Source: Zhengella mangrovi
Lineage (GTDB): Bacteria; Pseudomonadota; Alphaproteobacteria; Rhizobiales; Rhizobiaceae
Reading direction: 5' to 3'
NCBI RefSeq assembly: GCF_002727065.1
Contig: NZ_PDVP01000014.1
Location: 61,597-125,596, forward strand
DNA: 64,000 bases
The number at the start of each line of letters is the position of its first letter. Within the stretch, counting starts at the first letter, position 1. A program made the translations under genes and the position numbers. A model generated the notes under the pieces. It was not told the origin of the DNA, did no database searches, and saw only the letters and a program-made list of their open reading frames with translations. Positions 16,719-25,582 of this stretch are shown here, piece by piece.

Positions 16719-17481
16719 CGGGTTCGGGCGGACGGTGCGGCGGATCGAAATAGGCGGCCAGAACGTCGGCTGACGGTCCGTCCATGATTACCTTGCCGTG
16801 TTCCAGCCAGATCACCCGCGAGCAGTTGACGGCGATCAGGTCGCGCGAGTGGCTGGCGAGCACGAGGATGTTGGTCTCGTCCACCATCTCGGCCAGCCGC
16901 CTGTTGGCCTTGTCGCGGAAATGCTCGTCGCCCGTCGACAGCCATTCGTCCATGATCAGGATATCCGGCTTGAGAATGGTCGAGATGGAGAAGGCCAGCC
17001 GCGTCTGCATGCCGGTGGAATAGGTGCGGTAGGGGATTTCCAGGAAGTCACCCAGTTCGCTGAACTCGGCGATCCGGGCATAGTAGTCGCGGAAGCGGGC
17101 GCCGGTGATGCCCATCATGGCACAGCGCAGGCGGATGTTCTCGCGGCCCGTCGCATCGGGGTCGATGCCCAGCGCCATGTCGATCAGCGGGAAGCTCTCG
17201 CCTTCGATGTGGCACGTGCCGGAGGTCGGCTCGTAAATGCCGGACAGCAGCCGCAGCATGGTGGTCTTGCCGGCGCCATTGTGGCCGATCAGGCCGACGC
17301 GTTCGCCGTCATGGATTTCCAGCGAGATCGAATCGAGGCCGCGAACGGTGACGACACCGTCGGCCAGGCTGCTGATGACGCCGCCGGTGGCGATGTTCAT
17401 CACCTCGCGTTTCAGCGACCGGCTCTTGCCGTCAAAGACCGGGTAGTCGATCGTCACGTTGTCCAGCTTGATGGATGCCAT
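16693..17481 (-). CDS. wzt: Polysaccharide ABC transporter ATP-binding protein (Wzt/KpsT type)
   Basis: A 262-residue ATPase with Walker A GHNGAGKTT (66-74), ABC signature YSTGMQTRL (about 153-161), Walker B ILIMDEWLSTGD and the switch His in ASHSRDL. The long N-terminal extension before the Walker A is characteristic of the TagH/Wzt/KpsT subfamily exporting O-antigen or capsule. There is no C-terminal carbohydrate-binding domain, so it is the short type. It starts six bases after the wzm stop. Confidence 0.92.
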   Translation of the reverse strand: MASIKLDNVTIDYPVFDGKSRSLKREVMNIATGGVISSLADGVVTVRGLDSISLEIHDGERVGLIGHNGAGKTTMLRLLSGIYEPTSGTCHIEGESFPLIDMALGIDPDATGRENIRLRCAMMGITGARFRDYYARIAEFSELGDFLEIPYRTYSTGMQTRLAFSISTILKPDILIMDEWLSTGDEHFRDKANRRLAEMVDETNILVLASHSRDLIAVNCSRVIWLEHGKVIMDGPSADVLAAYFDPPHRPPEPATANAGDG

Positions 17482-17487
17482 GGGATG

Positions 17488-18321
17488 CTACAGCCAGAAT
17501 GGGATGTGCCGCCTCGACCGCCCGAGGACCAGCAGGGCGATCAGCCATCCGGCGATGGCGCCGGCGATGCAGACCGTCCAGCTGACGGTTTCGGGGGGAG
17601 AACCCGTCAGCGGGTCGCGGACGATGGCGAGGAGATGGTAGAAGGGGTTGAACTTGAGCACCTCGATGATCGGCTTGCCGGCCAGGGTTTCCGGCAGCCA
17701 CATGATCGGCGTGGCGTAAAAGAGAACCTGCAGCAGGTTCTGGACGATCTGGATGAGATCGCGGTAGCGGGCACAGAGCACCGACAGCACCGTCATGATC
17801 CACAACAGGTTCAGCGCCATCAGGATGAAGCCCGGAATGGCCAGCAGGACCGTGATGCCGGGCCCCTTGGCGACGATCAGCATGACCAGCGGGTAGATCA
17901 GGATGTTGTGCCCGAGCGTCACCAGGTTGCGGAAGAAAACCCGGATGACGTGCAGGAAAAAGGGAAGCCTGATCTGCAGGATGATGTTCTGCGACTGGAT
18001 GAAGGCCGAGCAGCCCTCGGTGATCGCCCCTGACATGAAGGCCCAGAAGATCAGGCCGACGCTGACATGGGGAAGGTATTCGGCCAGCGGGAGGCCGAAA
18101 AGGGCACCGAAGATCAGCCCGAGCGTCCCGATGAGGATCGCCATGCTGATGGTGAGCCAGAAACCGCCGAAGAAGGACCGGCGATAACGCTTCGCGATGT
18201 CGTTCCAGCCGAGCAGCAGGGCGAACTCGGCCTTGTCGAGCGCCCCGCGAATGTCGCGCATGGAAACCTGGATGCTTGGTAACAGACTCAACGAAATGCC
18301 ACTTGTGATGATGCGGACCAT
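17488..18321 (-). CDS. wzm: Polysaccharide ABC transporter permease (Wzm/KpsM type)
   Basis: A 277-residue ABC-2 permease with six predicted membrane helices. It exports polysaccharide across the inner membrane together with the adjacent ATPase. Family features are an N-terminal amphipathic stretch with LGWNDIAKRYRRSFFGGFW, and the NPFYHLLAIVRDPLTG block near the last periplasmic loop. ATG 18321 is chosen; the 23-residue extension upstream of it has no hydrophobic or family character. An internal ATG (MRDIRGAL) is also possible. Confidence 0.9.
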   Translation of the reverse strand: MVRIITSGISLSLLPSIQVSMRDIRGALDKAEFALLLGWNDIAKRYRRSFFGGFWLTISMAILIGTLGLIFGALFGLPLAEYLPHVSVGLIFWAFMSGAITEGCSAFIQSQNIILQIRLPFFLHVIRVFFRNLVTLGHNILIYPLVMLIVAKGPGITVLLAIPGFILMALNLLWIMTVLSVLCARYRDLIQIVQNLLQVLFYATPIMWLPETLAGKPIIEVLKFNPFYHLLAIVRDPLTGSPPETVSWTVCIAGAIAGWLIALLVLGRSRRHIPFWL

Positions 18322-18444
18322 GATGCCGGCCCGGCGTGCCGTTTCAAGGCTACATAGCGGCTGGTCCGGCCCGCGTAAACCGGATGCCAATCGGCCGGAC
18401 GGTGATTCTTGCCCGCCGCGCCGTTGCGGCCGGCCGGACCCGGT

Positions 18445-19359
18445 TCAGTCGATGCGGTCGAGCGGGCCGGAAAAGGACAGGATGCGGAAGGGACGCGGAT
18501 CGTTGGCGAGCAGGGCGATATCGCCCTCGTAAATCTCCACGATGCCGGCGCTGGTGGAAATCGTCTCGGTGACGTGCCAGCCGCGCGACTGGGCCGTGGA
18601 GACGAGATTGCCGAGCACGGGATCGCTGCCGGCGATATCCGCCACGCTGTCGGTGGATTTTCCCTCGACCGCGACGAGCGCCTGGAGCCTCGACCTCGTG
18701 GTGGGGAGGATGCCCGGCACGTTGAGCAGGAGATCCGGGGACAGGAGGTCGGGATGGACCGTCGGTATGCCGGAACCGACCGTGACACGTGTCATCATCT
18801 GCCGGACCAGCCCGGCATCGAATCCCGGGACCTGCGCCAGTTCGAGCACGGACTGGAACGGCTTGTTCCTCGGACCGGTATTGCGGTTCGATCCGTAATC
18901 GATGGATTCGCTTGCCCCGTCGGTCAGCCGCTGCCCGTCGTCGTCGCGCCAGTCAATGATCCGGCCTGAAAGGGTGACGACGTCGTTCACGGGAACACCG
19001 GCCGCCGCCAGGGCCGCCTGGAGCAATTCCGGCGGCGCCGCGTTCAGGTCCACACGGCCGGCATTGTTGACGAAGCGGCCGGTGATCGTATCGCCGGCCT
19101 GCCGGTCGGCAAAGCTGCCGGACACCTGGGCCGCGGGATCCGTCCTCGCCATGATCTCGGCAGCGGCGGTCTCGAACCCGCTCATCGCGAGGGACGGCAG
19201 GCCGTGGCGTGCCGTCAGCATTCGCGTTTCACTGACGATGGAGGCCGTGTTGAGCCGGGTGGAGACCATGATCGCGGTCAGCAGCGACAGCGTGCCGAGC
19301 ACGGTGAAGAGGATGAAACCGCGCGTTCTCCCGACGGTCTTTCCCGTCGGCTTGTTCAT
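18445..19359 (-). CDS. gspK: Type II secretion minor pseudopilin GspK
   Basis: A 304-residue pseudopilin tip protein. The leader is followed by RTRGFILFTVLGTLSLLTAIM. As in other GspK proteins the residue at mature position 5 is not Glu (here Phe), which fits its place at the very tip. Further on come VNNAGRVDLNAAPPELL (helix-hairpin-helix-like GspK block), a short DWRDDDG segment and a second HhH-like domain. It is separated from the gspI/gspJ partners and lies instead after the subtilase pair. ATG 19359 was chosen since the 20 residues before it are Arg/Pro-rich with no motif. Confidence 0.85.
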   Translation of the reverse strand: MNKPTGKTVGRTRGFILFTVLGTLSLLTAIMVSTRLNTASIVSETRMLTARHGLPSLAMSGFETAAAEIMARTDPAAQVSGSFADRQAGDTITGRFVNNAGRVDLNAAPPELLQAALAAAGVPVNDVVTLSGRIIDWRDDDGQRLTDGASESIDYGSNRNTGPRNKPFQSVLELAQVPGFDAGLVRQMMTRVTVGSGIPTVHPDLLSPDLLLNVPGILPTTRSRLQALVAVEGKSTDSVADIAGSDPVLGNLVSTAQSRGWHVTETISTSAGIVEIYEGDIALLANDPRPFRILSFSGPLDRID

Positions 19360-19422
19360 CCGAGATCGCCTGCGGCGGTCAGGTCCCCGCCGCCCGGGCC
19401 CGGGCCAGGGCCGGAACACCTG

Positions 19423-19821
19423 TCAGCCGCCGGCCGGCGCGTTCAGGCCGTCCCGCTGGATGGACTTGATGCAGCGGTTCTTCCTGAGCGCGGCAACCGC
19501 GCGGTCGGATGCCTCGATGACGAACTGCGGCGTGTATTGCATCTTCTTGACGATGGAATAGGACGTCCCCTCCATCGAGCGGGCGATGTCCTCGGCGCTG
19601 CGGTCCGGGCAATTGTGGGTGACGATGTAGCGTTTCATGGCGCCTCCCTTGCGTTCGGAGGATCTGCGGACCGACTTCTCGGCGGGCTTCATGCTGCCCA
19701 TGGCCAGCGTGGGCGCCTGGATGGCGGCCGCGGCATGGCCCCCGGACCGGGTGTCCGTGCCGGAATGGATCGCCGGGATGGCCACGGCGGCGACCACGGC
19801 AAGAAATGCAAACTTGGACAT
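19423..19821 (-). CDS. Small secreted protein resembling a subtilisin propeptide/I9 inhibitor
   Basis: 132 residues. A signal peptide (MSKFAFLAVVAAVAIPAI) is followed by a low-complexity linker and a C-terminal domain of about 70 residues, beginning KRYIVTHNC and ending IKSIQRDGLNAPAGG. This domain has the order of a peptidase-inhibitor I9 fold: a YIV strand, a helix, a second strand with QFVIEAS, a helix AVAALRKN and a final I..I..D strand. I see this by pattern only; similarity is weak and there are two cysteines. It lies directly downstream of the subtilase gene on the same strand, so a role as a separate chaperone/inhibitor of that protease is attractive. It might instead be an unrelated ferredoxin-fold protein. 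Confidence 0.6.
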   Translation of the reverse strand: MSKFAFLAVVAAVAIPAIHSGTDTRSGGHAAAAIQAPTLAMGSMKPAEKSVRRSSERKGGAMKRYIVTHNCPDRSAEDIARSMEGTSYSIVKKMQYTPQFVIEASDRAVAALRKNRCIKSIQRDGLNAPAGG

Positions 19822-19854
19822 GCGGTTCCTTTCTCCGATTCATCCCGTGAAAGC

Positions 19855-19886
19855 GAAGATGGCCAGGACAGTGCCCGGCCATCTTC
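19855..19886. other. Hairpin in the subtilase / I9-like intergenic gap
   Basis: GAAGATGGCC (19855-19864) and GGCCATCTTC (19877-19886) form a perfect 10-bp stem with a 12-base loop. It lies just before the small secreted protein gene and after the subtilase stop. No U-run follows on the minus strand. It could be a weak terminator, an mRNA-stability element or an attenuator setting unequal expression of the two genes. Confidence 0.5.
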
Positions 19887-19908
19887 AATTCTAGTTGGCG
19901 ACTTTGTC

Positions 19909-19952
19909 GCAATTCCGAACGCGAAACCGGTGTCCACTTTCGCTGGAATTGC
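19909..19952 (+). repeat. 44-bp intergenic palindromic repeat, copy D
   Basis: GCAATTCCGAACGCGAAACC leads into GGTGTCCACTTTCG and CTGGAATTGC, matching copies A and C with one or two differences. It lies between the subtilase stop and the I9-like gene. Confidence 0.8.
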
Positions 19953-19976
19953 TCCAGGCCACGTCGCGCGTCCGCG

Positions 19977-22664
19977 TCACTGGGTGCGGACGGCCACGCT
20001 GGTCGCTCCGACCACCTGCGAACTCGCATTGCGGAAGTAGATATGCGCTCGGTTGGTGGCCGGGTTGTCGGCCACCGTGCCCGACCCCTGGGCGAGGACC
20101 ACGAAGTAGTAGGTCTGCCCGGCCGTCGCCGTGAACGATGTGCTGGCCGCAAACGTGGTCTGGCAGACGCCGCTCGAATTGGCCCGGCAGATCGTCAGCG
20201 TGGCCGGCATGTTCGGGTCGGTTCCGCCGATGGCCTGCTCGGTCACGCTGGCCGTGACGGTCTGCGACGCACCGATGTTGATCGCGGCGACGGAGGCGGC
20301 CGACTGGCCGGTCGTGCCCGGGATCGAGATGTAGCCGGTGTTGCCGACTGTCGCGGCGATGGCCACCAGGTCCGCGATCGGCGTGGTCGAGGCGGTGTAC
20401 TGGAAGGTGTTCACCCCGAAGATCGTGCCGGCGGGCGAGGTGTTGGTGCAGTCGAAGACGAGCGGGATGTTGCTCGACGCGGCTGCGGTCGGCGACAGGG
20501 CGAAGTAGAAGCCCTGCGATCCGCCGGCGGCGATGTTGACCGGCGTGTTCGCGGTGCCGATGGGCACGTTGGACGCGTTGGTCGTCTGGTAGAGGAAGGT
20601 GGTTCCGGCGATGGCGGACGGCAGGGCGATGCTGCAGCCGGTCGCCGCGGTGGCGTTGGGGTTGATGATGGTGGCGAAGGCCGTCACGGCCGTTCCGGTC
20701 TGCGTCGCCCGGGCCGTCGGCAGGACGGACGCGACGACCGCGCCGCCCGAAGATCCGCCGGTCGTCGAGATGTTCAGGTTGAACGTGCCGGTGTTGCCGC
20801 TGAAGCCGTCCACCGCAATGTAATAGGTCCCGGCATTCACGGCCATCTCGATCAGGGACGCCAGGTTGGTGCCGCCGTCATCGTTGGTCGCAAGCGTGGT
20901 CAGGGAACTGACCGACGATCCCGAGAACAGGCCGATGAAAGTGTCGAGAGCCGAGCCGTTGGTATCGACATGCAGGGTGGTCGAGCTCGGGATCGTGACC
21001 TTGTACCACACCGAGTTGTTCGGTGCGCTGAGTGCCGGCTCGCCGGTCTCGCTGGTCGCGCCGACATTCGTATGGCCTGTCACTGCATAGGGCAGGCTGG
21101 CAACGATGGCGTTGGCGAAGTTGTCGTTCGTCGGGCCGGAGCTGCCGCCGGCGCAGGTGCCTGCGCCAAGGGCATTACAGGCTGCCAGCATGTCGATGCG
21201 CGGCTTGGTCGTGCCGGCCGAGGTGATCGGGACACCAGTGGATTCCAGCGCGTTCTCGATCTCGGTCACGGTCTTCGTCGGGAACAGCGAGCGCAGCGCG
21301 GCGAAGGCGCCGGCAACGTGCGGCGCGGCCATGGACGTGCCGTTGTAGTTCTCATAGGTCGAGGTCGAGCTGACAGACGGACCATAGACCGACGACAGGA
21401 TGTTGGAGCCCGGGGCCACGACGTCGATCAGGCTGCCCCAGTTGGAGAAGCTCGACCGCGAGTCCGACGTGTCCAGCGACGAGGCCACGGTGATGGCGCT
21501 GGAGATACATCCCGGGGCGCCGACCTGGTTGTCGAGGCCGTCGTTGCCAGCCGAAATGGTCGAGGCAATGCCAGCATTGCGCAGGTTCGTGATGATGGGC
21601 TGACGCGAGTCGTTGTCACAGGCGCTCGAGAAAGCACCGCCGCCGATACTCATGTTGACGGCGTCGATATTGTAGGTGCTGCGCAGGGAATAGACATGTT
21701 CAAGCGCAGCAATCATGTCGGACGTGAAGGCGAGGACGCAAGGGGTTCTCGACGCTGATCCGCACGAGGACGTGCTGCTGAACAGGCTGAAAACGTTGAT
21801 CCCGATGATATTGGCCTGGTAGGCCATGCCATGCAGCGGTTCCCCGCTCTGGCGGTTGGTGTTGTTGCCGGCCGCGGTGCCAGTAACATGCGTGCCGTGG
21901 CTGCATCCGAATGCCGTCGTCGAGGCGCAGTCCGCGGCGGAACCGGAGGCCGTGGATTCTTCCAATCCGCCCGGACAGCGTGTCGTCGCGCTCTGGGCTG
22001 GAACAGTCGTGTTGAAGCAGGCTTCCGCAACCACGCGGCCCGGCGTGATGAACTCATGGGCCTTCTTCACGCCGGTGTCCATGATGGCGACCGTCCGGCC
22101 GGTGCCGGTGCCGCCTGCCGCCCAGACGGCCGGCATGTTGATGTGCACGGTGCTTTCGTCCATCACGGGCGGCGAAGCCACGTCCGGCTGGATGTGCGTC
22201 ACGCGGCCGCTGGCCGCGATACGGTCGATTTCCTCCGCCGTCAGGTTCATGACGAGCATCTGGCTGTAGTTCATCCGCTCCGTGCCATAGACATCGGACA
22301 GCGGACCGTTGAGAACGCCGTCGGACGATCCGAACACGTCGGAAAGGACCAGGTCCTGAAGGGCGTGGTTGCGGGCGATATACTGGGCGTCGTCGTCCTT
22401 GGACCCGGCGGCATCCGGGGCGCCGAGGTCGGAGTTCTCATACTGGATGATGACGCGATAGCGGCCGGCGGGATTGTCGGCCATCATCTTGGCCAGGCTG
22501 TTCGCATCGACGATCTTGTCGAGTGTCGGGGCTGCCAGCGGGAGGCTGACGCTCTGCTGGGCCAATGACGGAACTGTTCCGCCGCCCATGGTCGCCAGCG
22601 TGATGCCGGCCACCGCGATCAAGTTCAAGGCGCTACTTCTGAGCGCCTGCCTAAAGATTCTCAT
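19977..22664 (-). CDS. Secreted subtilisin-like serine protease (S8) with PPC domain
   Basis: An 895-residue secreted protease. It has a signal peptide (about 1-36, ending SLAQQ) and a propeptide of the I9 type (about 65-160, RYRVIIQYE ... RVTHIQPD). The catalytic domain has Asp196 (AIMDTGV), His256 (SHGTHVTG), the oxyanion Asn374 (SAGND) and Ser444 (NGTSMAAPHVAG). A pre-peptidase C-terminal (PPC) domain follows at about 515-640 (NDNFANA, VWYKVTI, GTYYIAVDG), then a C-terminal beta-rich region. ATG 22664 follows GGAGGG. PPC-bearing proteases are common T2SS substrates, and this gene sits between gspO and gspK, so it is probably a dedicated cargo of this system. Confidence 0.93.
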   Translation of the reverse strand: MRIFRQALRSSALNLIAVAGITLATMGGGTVPSLAQQSVSLPLAAPTLDKIVDANSLAKMMADNPAGRYRVIIQYENSDLGAPDAAGSKDDDAQYIARNHALQDLVLSDVFGSSDGVLNGPLSDVYGTERMNYSQMLVMNLTAEEIDRIAASGRVTHIQPDVASPPVMDESTVHINMPAVWAAGGTGTGRTVAIMDTGVKKAHEFITPGRVVAEACFNTTVPAQSATTRCPGGLEESTASGSAADCASTTAFGCSHGTHVTGTAAGNNTNRQSGEPLHGMAYQANIIGINVFSLFSSTSSCGSASRTPCVLAFTSDMIAALEHVYSLRSTYNIDAVNMSIGGGAFSSACDNDSRQPIITNLRNAGIASTISAGNDGLDNQVGAPGCISSAITVASSLDTSDSRSSFSNWGSLIDVVAPGSNILSSVYGPSVSSTSTYENYNGTSMAAPHVAGAFAALRSLFPTKTVTEIENALESTGVPITSAGTTKPRIDMLAACNALGAGTCAGGSSGPTNDNFANAIVASLPYAVTGHTNVGATSETGEPALSAPNNSVWYKVTIPSSTTLHVDTNGSALDTFIGLFSGSSVSSLTTLATNDDGGTNLASLIEMAVNAGTYYIAVDGFSGNTGTFNLNISTTGGSSGGAVVASVLPTARATQTGTAVTAFATIINPNATAATGCSIALPSAIAGTTFLYQTTNASNVPIGTANTPVNIAAGGSQGFYFALSPTAAASSNIPLVFDCTNTSPAGTIFGVNTFQYTASTTPIADLVAIAATVGNTGYISIPGTTGQSAASVAAINIGASQTVTASVTEQAIGGTDPNMPATLTICRANSSGVCQTTFAASTSFTATAGQTYYFVVLAQGSGTVADNPATNRAHIYFRNASSQVVGATSVAVRTQ

Positions 22665-22804
22665 GCGACAACCCTCCACCTCTACCAAGCTGGTTGTTTC
22701 TTTTTGCCCCTGTGAAAACACCATCTAGGCTATAGAAAAAGCATCGCTTTTCAACAAAATAAAATTCGTGGAAATTTCATCCAAAGCTTTTTCCGCGGCC
22801 CGTC

Positions 22805-23386
22805 CTAATACGCCGCAAGAACCGTAAGCCACAGAGAAACCGACAGGAACCCGCCGAAGGGCACATAGGTCCTTGCAAGGAGCGCCCGCCCGCGCCGGCG
22901 ATTCCTCAAGATGGTGGCCGTGAGCGCTCCGATGCTGGCGACAAGCAGGAAGACGGGAAAGGCGTCGAGCGGCAGCCAGACGCCGGCTGCCGCGAACAGG
23001 ACGAGGTCGCCCGGCGCGATCCCGGTGATGCCGCGCCAGGCCCGGTAGACGCGATTGACCGCCCAGAACAAGGCAAAAAGAAGCGCGCCACGACCCGCCG
23101 CCAGGGCCAGGTGCATGGCAACGGACCGTGCGGTTGCGGAGCCATCGCCGGTCAGGGCGACGGCGGCTGCGAATCCGAAGCCGAGCCCGACCATCCACGC
23201 CAGGGCGGCGTGGTCGATGCGGTAGCGGCGGAAGTCGCTGCGGGCTACGGCGAGGGCGACCGGCAGCATGAGGCCATGAGCGAGTGCCGGAAGCAGCGGC
23301 AGGACAAGCAGGGAGATCGCGAACCCGGCGGCGGCCGACAGCCAGGCCGCAGGGCCCGGCCAGGACGTGGATGCGTTCCCCGCCAC
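22805..23386 (-). CDS. gspO: Prepilin peptidase (A24), leader peptidase of the T2SS
   Basis: A 193-residue inner-membrane aspartyl protease with five or six hydrophobic helices. It cleaves the leaders of pseudopilins. Predicted catalytic aspartates are Asp51 (ARSDFRRYRI) and Asp127 (IAPGDLVLF). The second motif departs from the usual GxGDxK pattern: the first Gly is Ala and the Lys is Val. The N-terminal methyltransferase domain and its cysteines found in long GspO/PilD are missing, as in the short CpaA-type enzymes, so mature pseudopilins may not be N-methylated here. It starts nine bases after the gspD stop. Confidence 0.83.
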   Translation of the reverse strand: MAGNASTSWPGPAAWLSAAAGFAISLLVLPLLPALAHGLMLPVALAVARSDFRRYRIDHAALAWMVGLGFGFAAAVALTGDGSATARSVAMHLALAAGRGALLFALFWAVNRVYRAWRGITGIAPGDLVLFAAAGVWLPLDAFPVFLLVASIGALTATILRNRRRGRALLARTYVPFGGFLSVSLWLTVLAAY

Positions 23387-23395
23387 CGGCCGCGG

Positions 23396-25582
23396 TTACT
23401 TGATGAAGGACTTGGCGGGAACGCGCATGGCCGTCGGCGGGCGGTTGACGTTGAGGAGCTGCAGCCGCGAGCGCATTTCCGAGGCCACGGAGGAGGCATC
23501 GACCTCGTTGGCGATGATGCGCGGCCGGATCAGCAGGATCAGTTCGGTGCGGTCGGCCTTGCGGCTCTTGGCGCCGAAGAGATCGCCCCAGCGATTGATG
23601 TCGCCAAGCACCGGCAGTCCTGACGATCCCGCCGTCGTCCGCTGGCTGATGAGGCCGCCGAGGAGGACCGTCTGGCCGGAGACGACGGAGAGCGCGCTTT
23701 CGACCTTGCGCTGCGAGATGGTGGGCGTCAGCGTGTTGGCCGCGGCGTTGTCGACCACGGAGCTGATCTCCTGCTTGATGTCGAGGCTGATCACGCCGTT
23801 GGAACTGATGCGCGGCTTGACCTTGAGAATGACGCCGGTGTCGCGGAAGGAGATGCTGTTGACGATCGGCGCGGAAAGGTCGTCGTTGCTCTTCGACGTG
23901 CGGGTGGTGATCGGAACCTCGTCGCCGATCTGGAGCACGGCCTGGGAATTGTCCCGGACCACGACCGATGGCTGCGACAGCACGTTGACCTCGGTGAGGT
24001 TGCGCAGGGCGTCGATCACCACGCGCGGTTCGGTCTCGGGGCCGAGCAGGAGGTTGAAGCCGGGAATGACGCGGTCAAGCACCGCGTTCGTCCCTGCGCC
24101 GATCAGGCCGATCGACCCGGAATCGTCCCTGAGGCCGAAGTCCTTGGACTTGAGGAAGAACTGCACGCCGTGGCTCAGGTTGTTGTTGAGCGTGATCTCG
24201 GCGATCGTGGTCTCGATGGCGACCTGCAGGGGCCGGCGGTCCAGCGACGCGATGGCGCGCTCGATGATCTTGTACTTCTCGTTGTTGGCGTAGATCAGGA
24301 TCGTGTTGTTGGTCGGGTCGGCGCTGATGCGGACGTTTTCCAGAAGGGCGTTGCCACTGGAGGTGGCCACCACCGGCGCCGCCTTGGCCTGCTCTGTGGC
24401 GCCGTTCGTCACGCCCTGGCCCGTGGCGGAATCCGGCGGGAACTGGCTTTGCGCCGTGGCGTCGACCGCCGCCGGCGCCCCGCCGAGGAACATGGCGTTG
24501 AGCGTGCTGGCGAGCTGGGCCGCATCGGCGTACTGGACCTGGTAGACCCGGATGCCGACACTGTTGAGGTCGTTGCGGTCCATCCGCTCGAGCCAGGAAA
24601 AGGTCTGCCGGAGCATGGAATTGGACTTCGCCACGACGAGGACGCCGTTCAGGCGCTCGACGGGGACCATCTGGACCAGGCCCGCCGCGCGTCCACCCTC
24701 CTTGGAGTGAAGGATCTCCTCGACCTCCCGGATCATGATCTGCGGATTGGTGGTCTGGACCCGGTAGATGCCGACGGCCTGCGAGCTCAGCCATTCCTGG
24801 TCGAAGGAGAGGACGGCCTCGATGGCGGCGCGGCGCTCGGCCGAGGTTCCCTGGAACATCAGCGCATTGCGGTCCTTGTCGACCTTCACCAGGCCCTGGC
24901 GGGTGATGAAATTGTCGATCAGGGGAATGATTGAATCCGCCGACACATGGTAGAGCGGCACGACCGACACGCCGTAGCCCGGCGAAACGCTGCGGCGACC
25001 GCCCGAATCGACCGAGGCCGAGAGGGTCGCCGTGGAGAGCGGAACGATCTTGTAGCCGAGCGCGTCCTTGGTGATGGCCGCGTTGGAGAAGGACAGCGCG
25101 CTCTCGAAATAGGCCACCAGGTGGTCGACCGGAATCGGTCGTCCCGTCGACAGCGACACCGTTCCCTTCACGGCCGGGGAGACGCTGTAGCCGGTCTTCA
25201 TGATGTCGCCGAAGATGATGCGCGCCGCCGTGGCGATATCCACGTCCTCGAGGTTCAGGTCGTAGGCCTTGCCATCGGTGGAGGGCGCGAACAGAGGCCG
25301 GTCGGGAGACGCGCTCGACGGATTGCCGCCGGCAAAGACGAGGTTGCGGCCCTGGCCACCCTGCTGCTGGCGGCTCAGGAGATCGGGGGACTGGCCGTTT
25401 CCACGTGGCGCACGCGGCGACAGGTCGACGTTGCGGACGTAGTCCGACGTGTCGATGCCGAAGACGACGTTGTCATTGCCGAACTTGCTGTTCGTGCATC
25501 CTGCGATTGCGGCGAGCAGCCCGCAGGCGCCCGCTACAGCGGCCGCACGGACACCCCGAACCCCAGTCTTACGCACGACCAT
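23396..25582 (-). CDS. gspD: Type II secretion outer-membrane secretin GspD
   Basis: A 728-residue secretin forming the outer-membrane pore. It has a lipoprotein-type signal with lipobox LAAIAGC (Cys29), an N0 domain (about 95-170), N1-N3 repeats (about 190-470, with LNGVLVVAKS and TNNTILIYAN), and the beta-barrel secretin core (about 490-710) containing VPITTRTS, FRDTGVILKVKPRIS and VVSGQTVLLGGLI. No C-terminal S-domain with pilotin signature is obvious, which fits a self-acylated secretin that needs no GspS. The 219-base gap upstream separates it from the STN-like gene and may hold its promoter. Confidence 0.95.
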   Translation of the reverse strand: MVVRKTGVRGVRAAAVAGACGLLAAIAGCTNSKFGNDNVVFGIDTSDYVRNVDLSPRAPRGNGQSPDLLSRQQQGGQGRNLVFAGGNPSSASPDRPLFAPSTDGKAYDLNLEDVDIATAARIIFGDIMKTGYSVSPAVKGTVSLSTGRPIPVDHLVAYFESALSFSNAAITKDALGYKIVPLSTATLSASVDSGGRRSVSPGYGVSVVPLYHVSADSIIPLIDNFITRQGLVKVDKDRNALMFQGTSAERRAAIEAVLSFDQEWLSSQAVGIYRVQTTNPQIMIREVEEILHSKEGGRAAGLVQMVPVERLNGVLVVAKSNSMLRQTFSWLERMDRNDLNSVGIRVYQVQYADAAQLASTLNAMFLGGAPAAVDATAQSQFPPDSATGQGVTNGATEQAKAAPVVATSSGNALLENVRISADPTNNTILIYANNEKYKIIERAIASLDRRPLQVAIETTIAEITLNNNLSHGVQFFLKSKDFGLRDDSGSIGLIGAGTNAVLDRVIPGFNLLLGPETEPRVVIDALRNLTEVNVLSQPSVVVRDNSQAVLQIGDEVPITTRTSKSNDDLSAPIVNSISFRDTGVILKVKPRISSNGVISLDIKQEISSVVDNAAANTLTPTISQRKVESALSVVSGQTVLLGGLISQRTTAGSSGLPVLGDINRWGDLFGAKSRKADRTELILLIRPRIIANEVDASSVASEMRSRLQLLNVNRPPTAMRVPAKSFIK

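Noticed and set aside
20043..21758. Plus-strand frame of 571 codons opposite the subtilase
   Set aside because: Gly/Arg/Asp-rich shadow of the protease gene.
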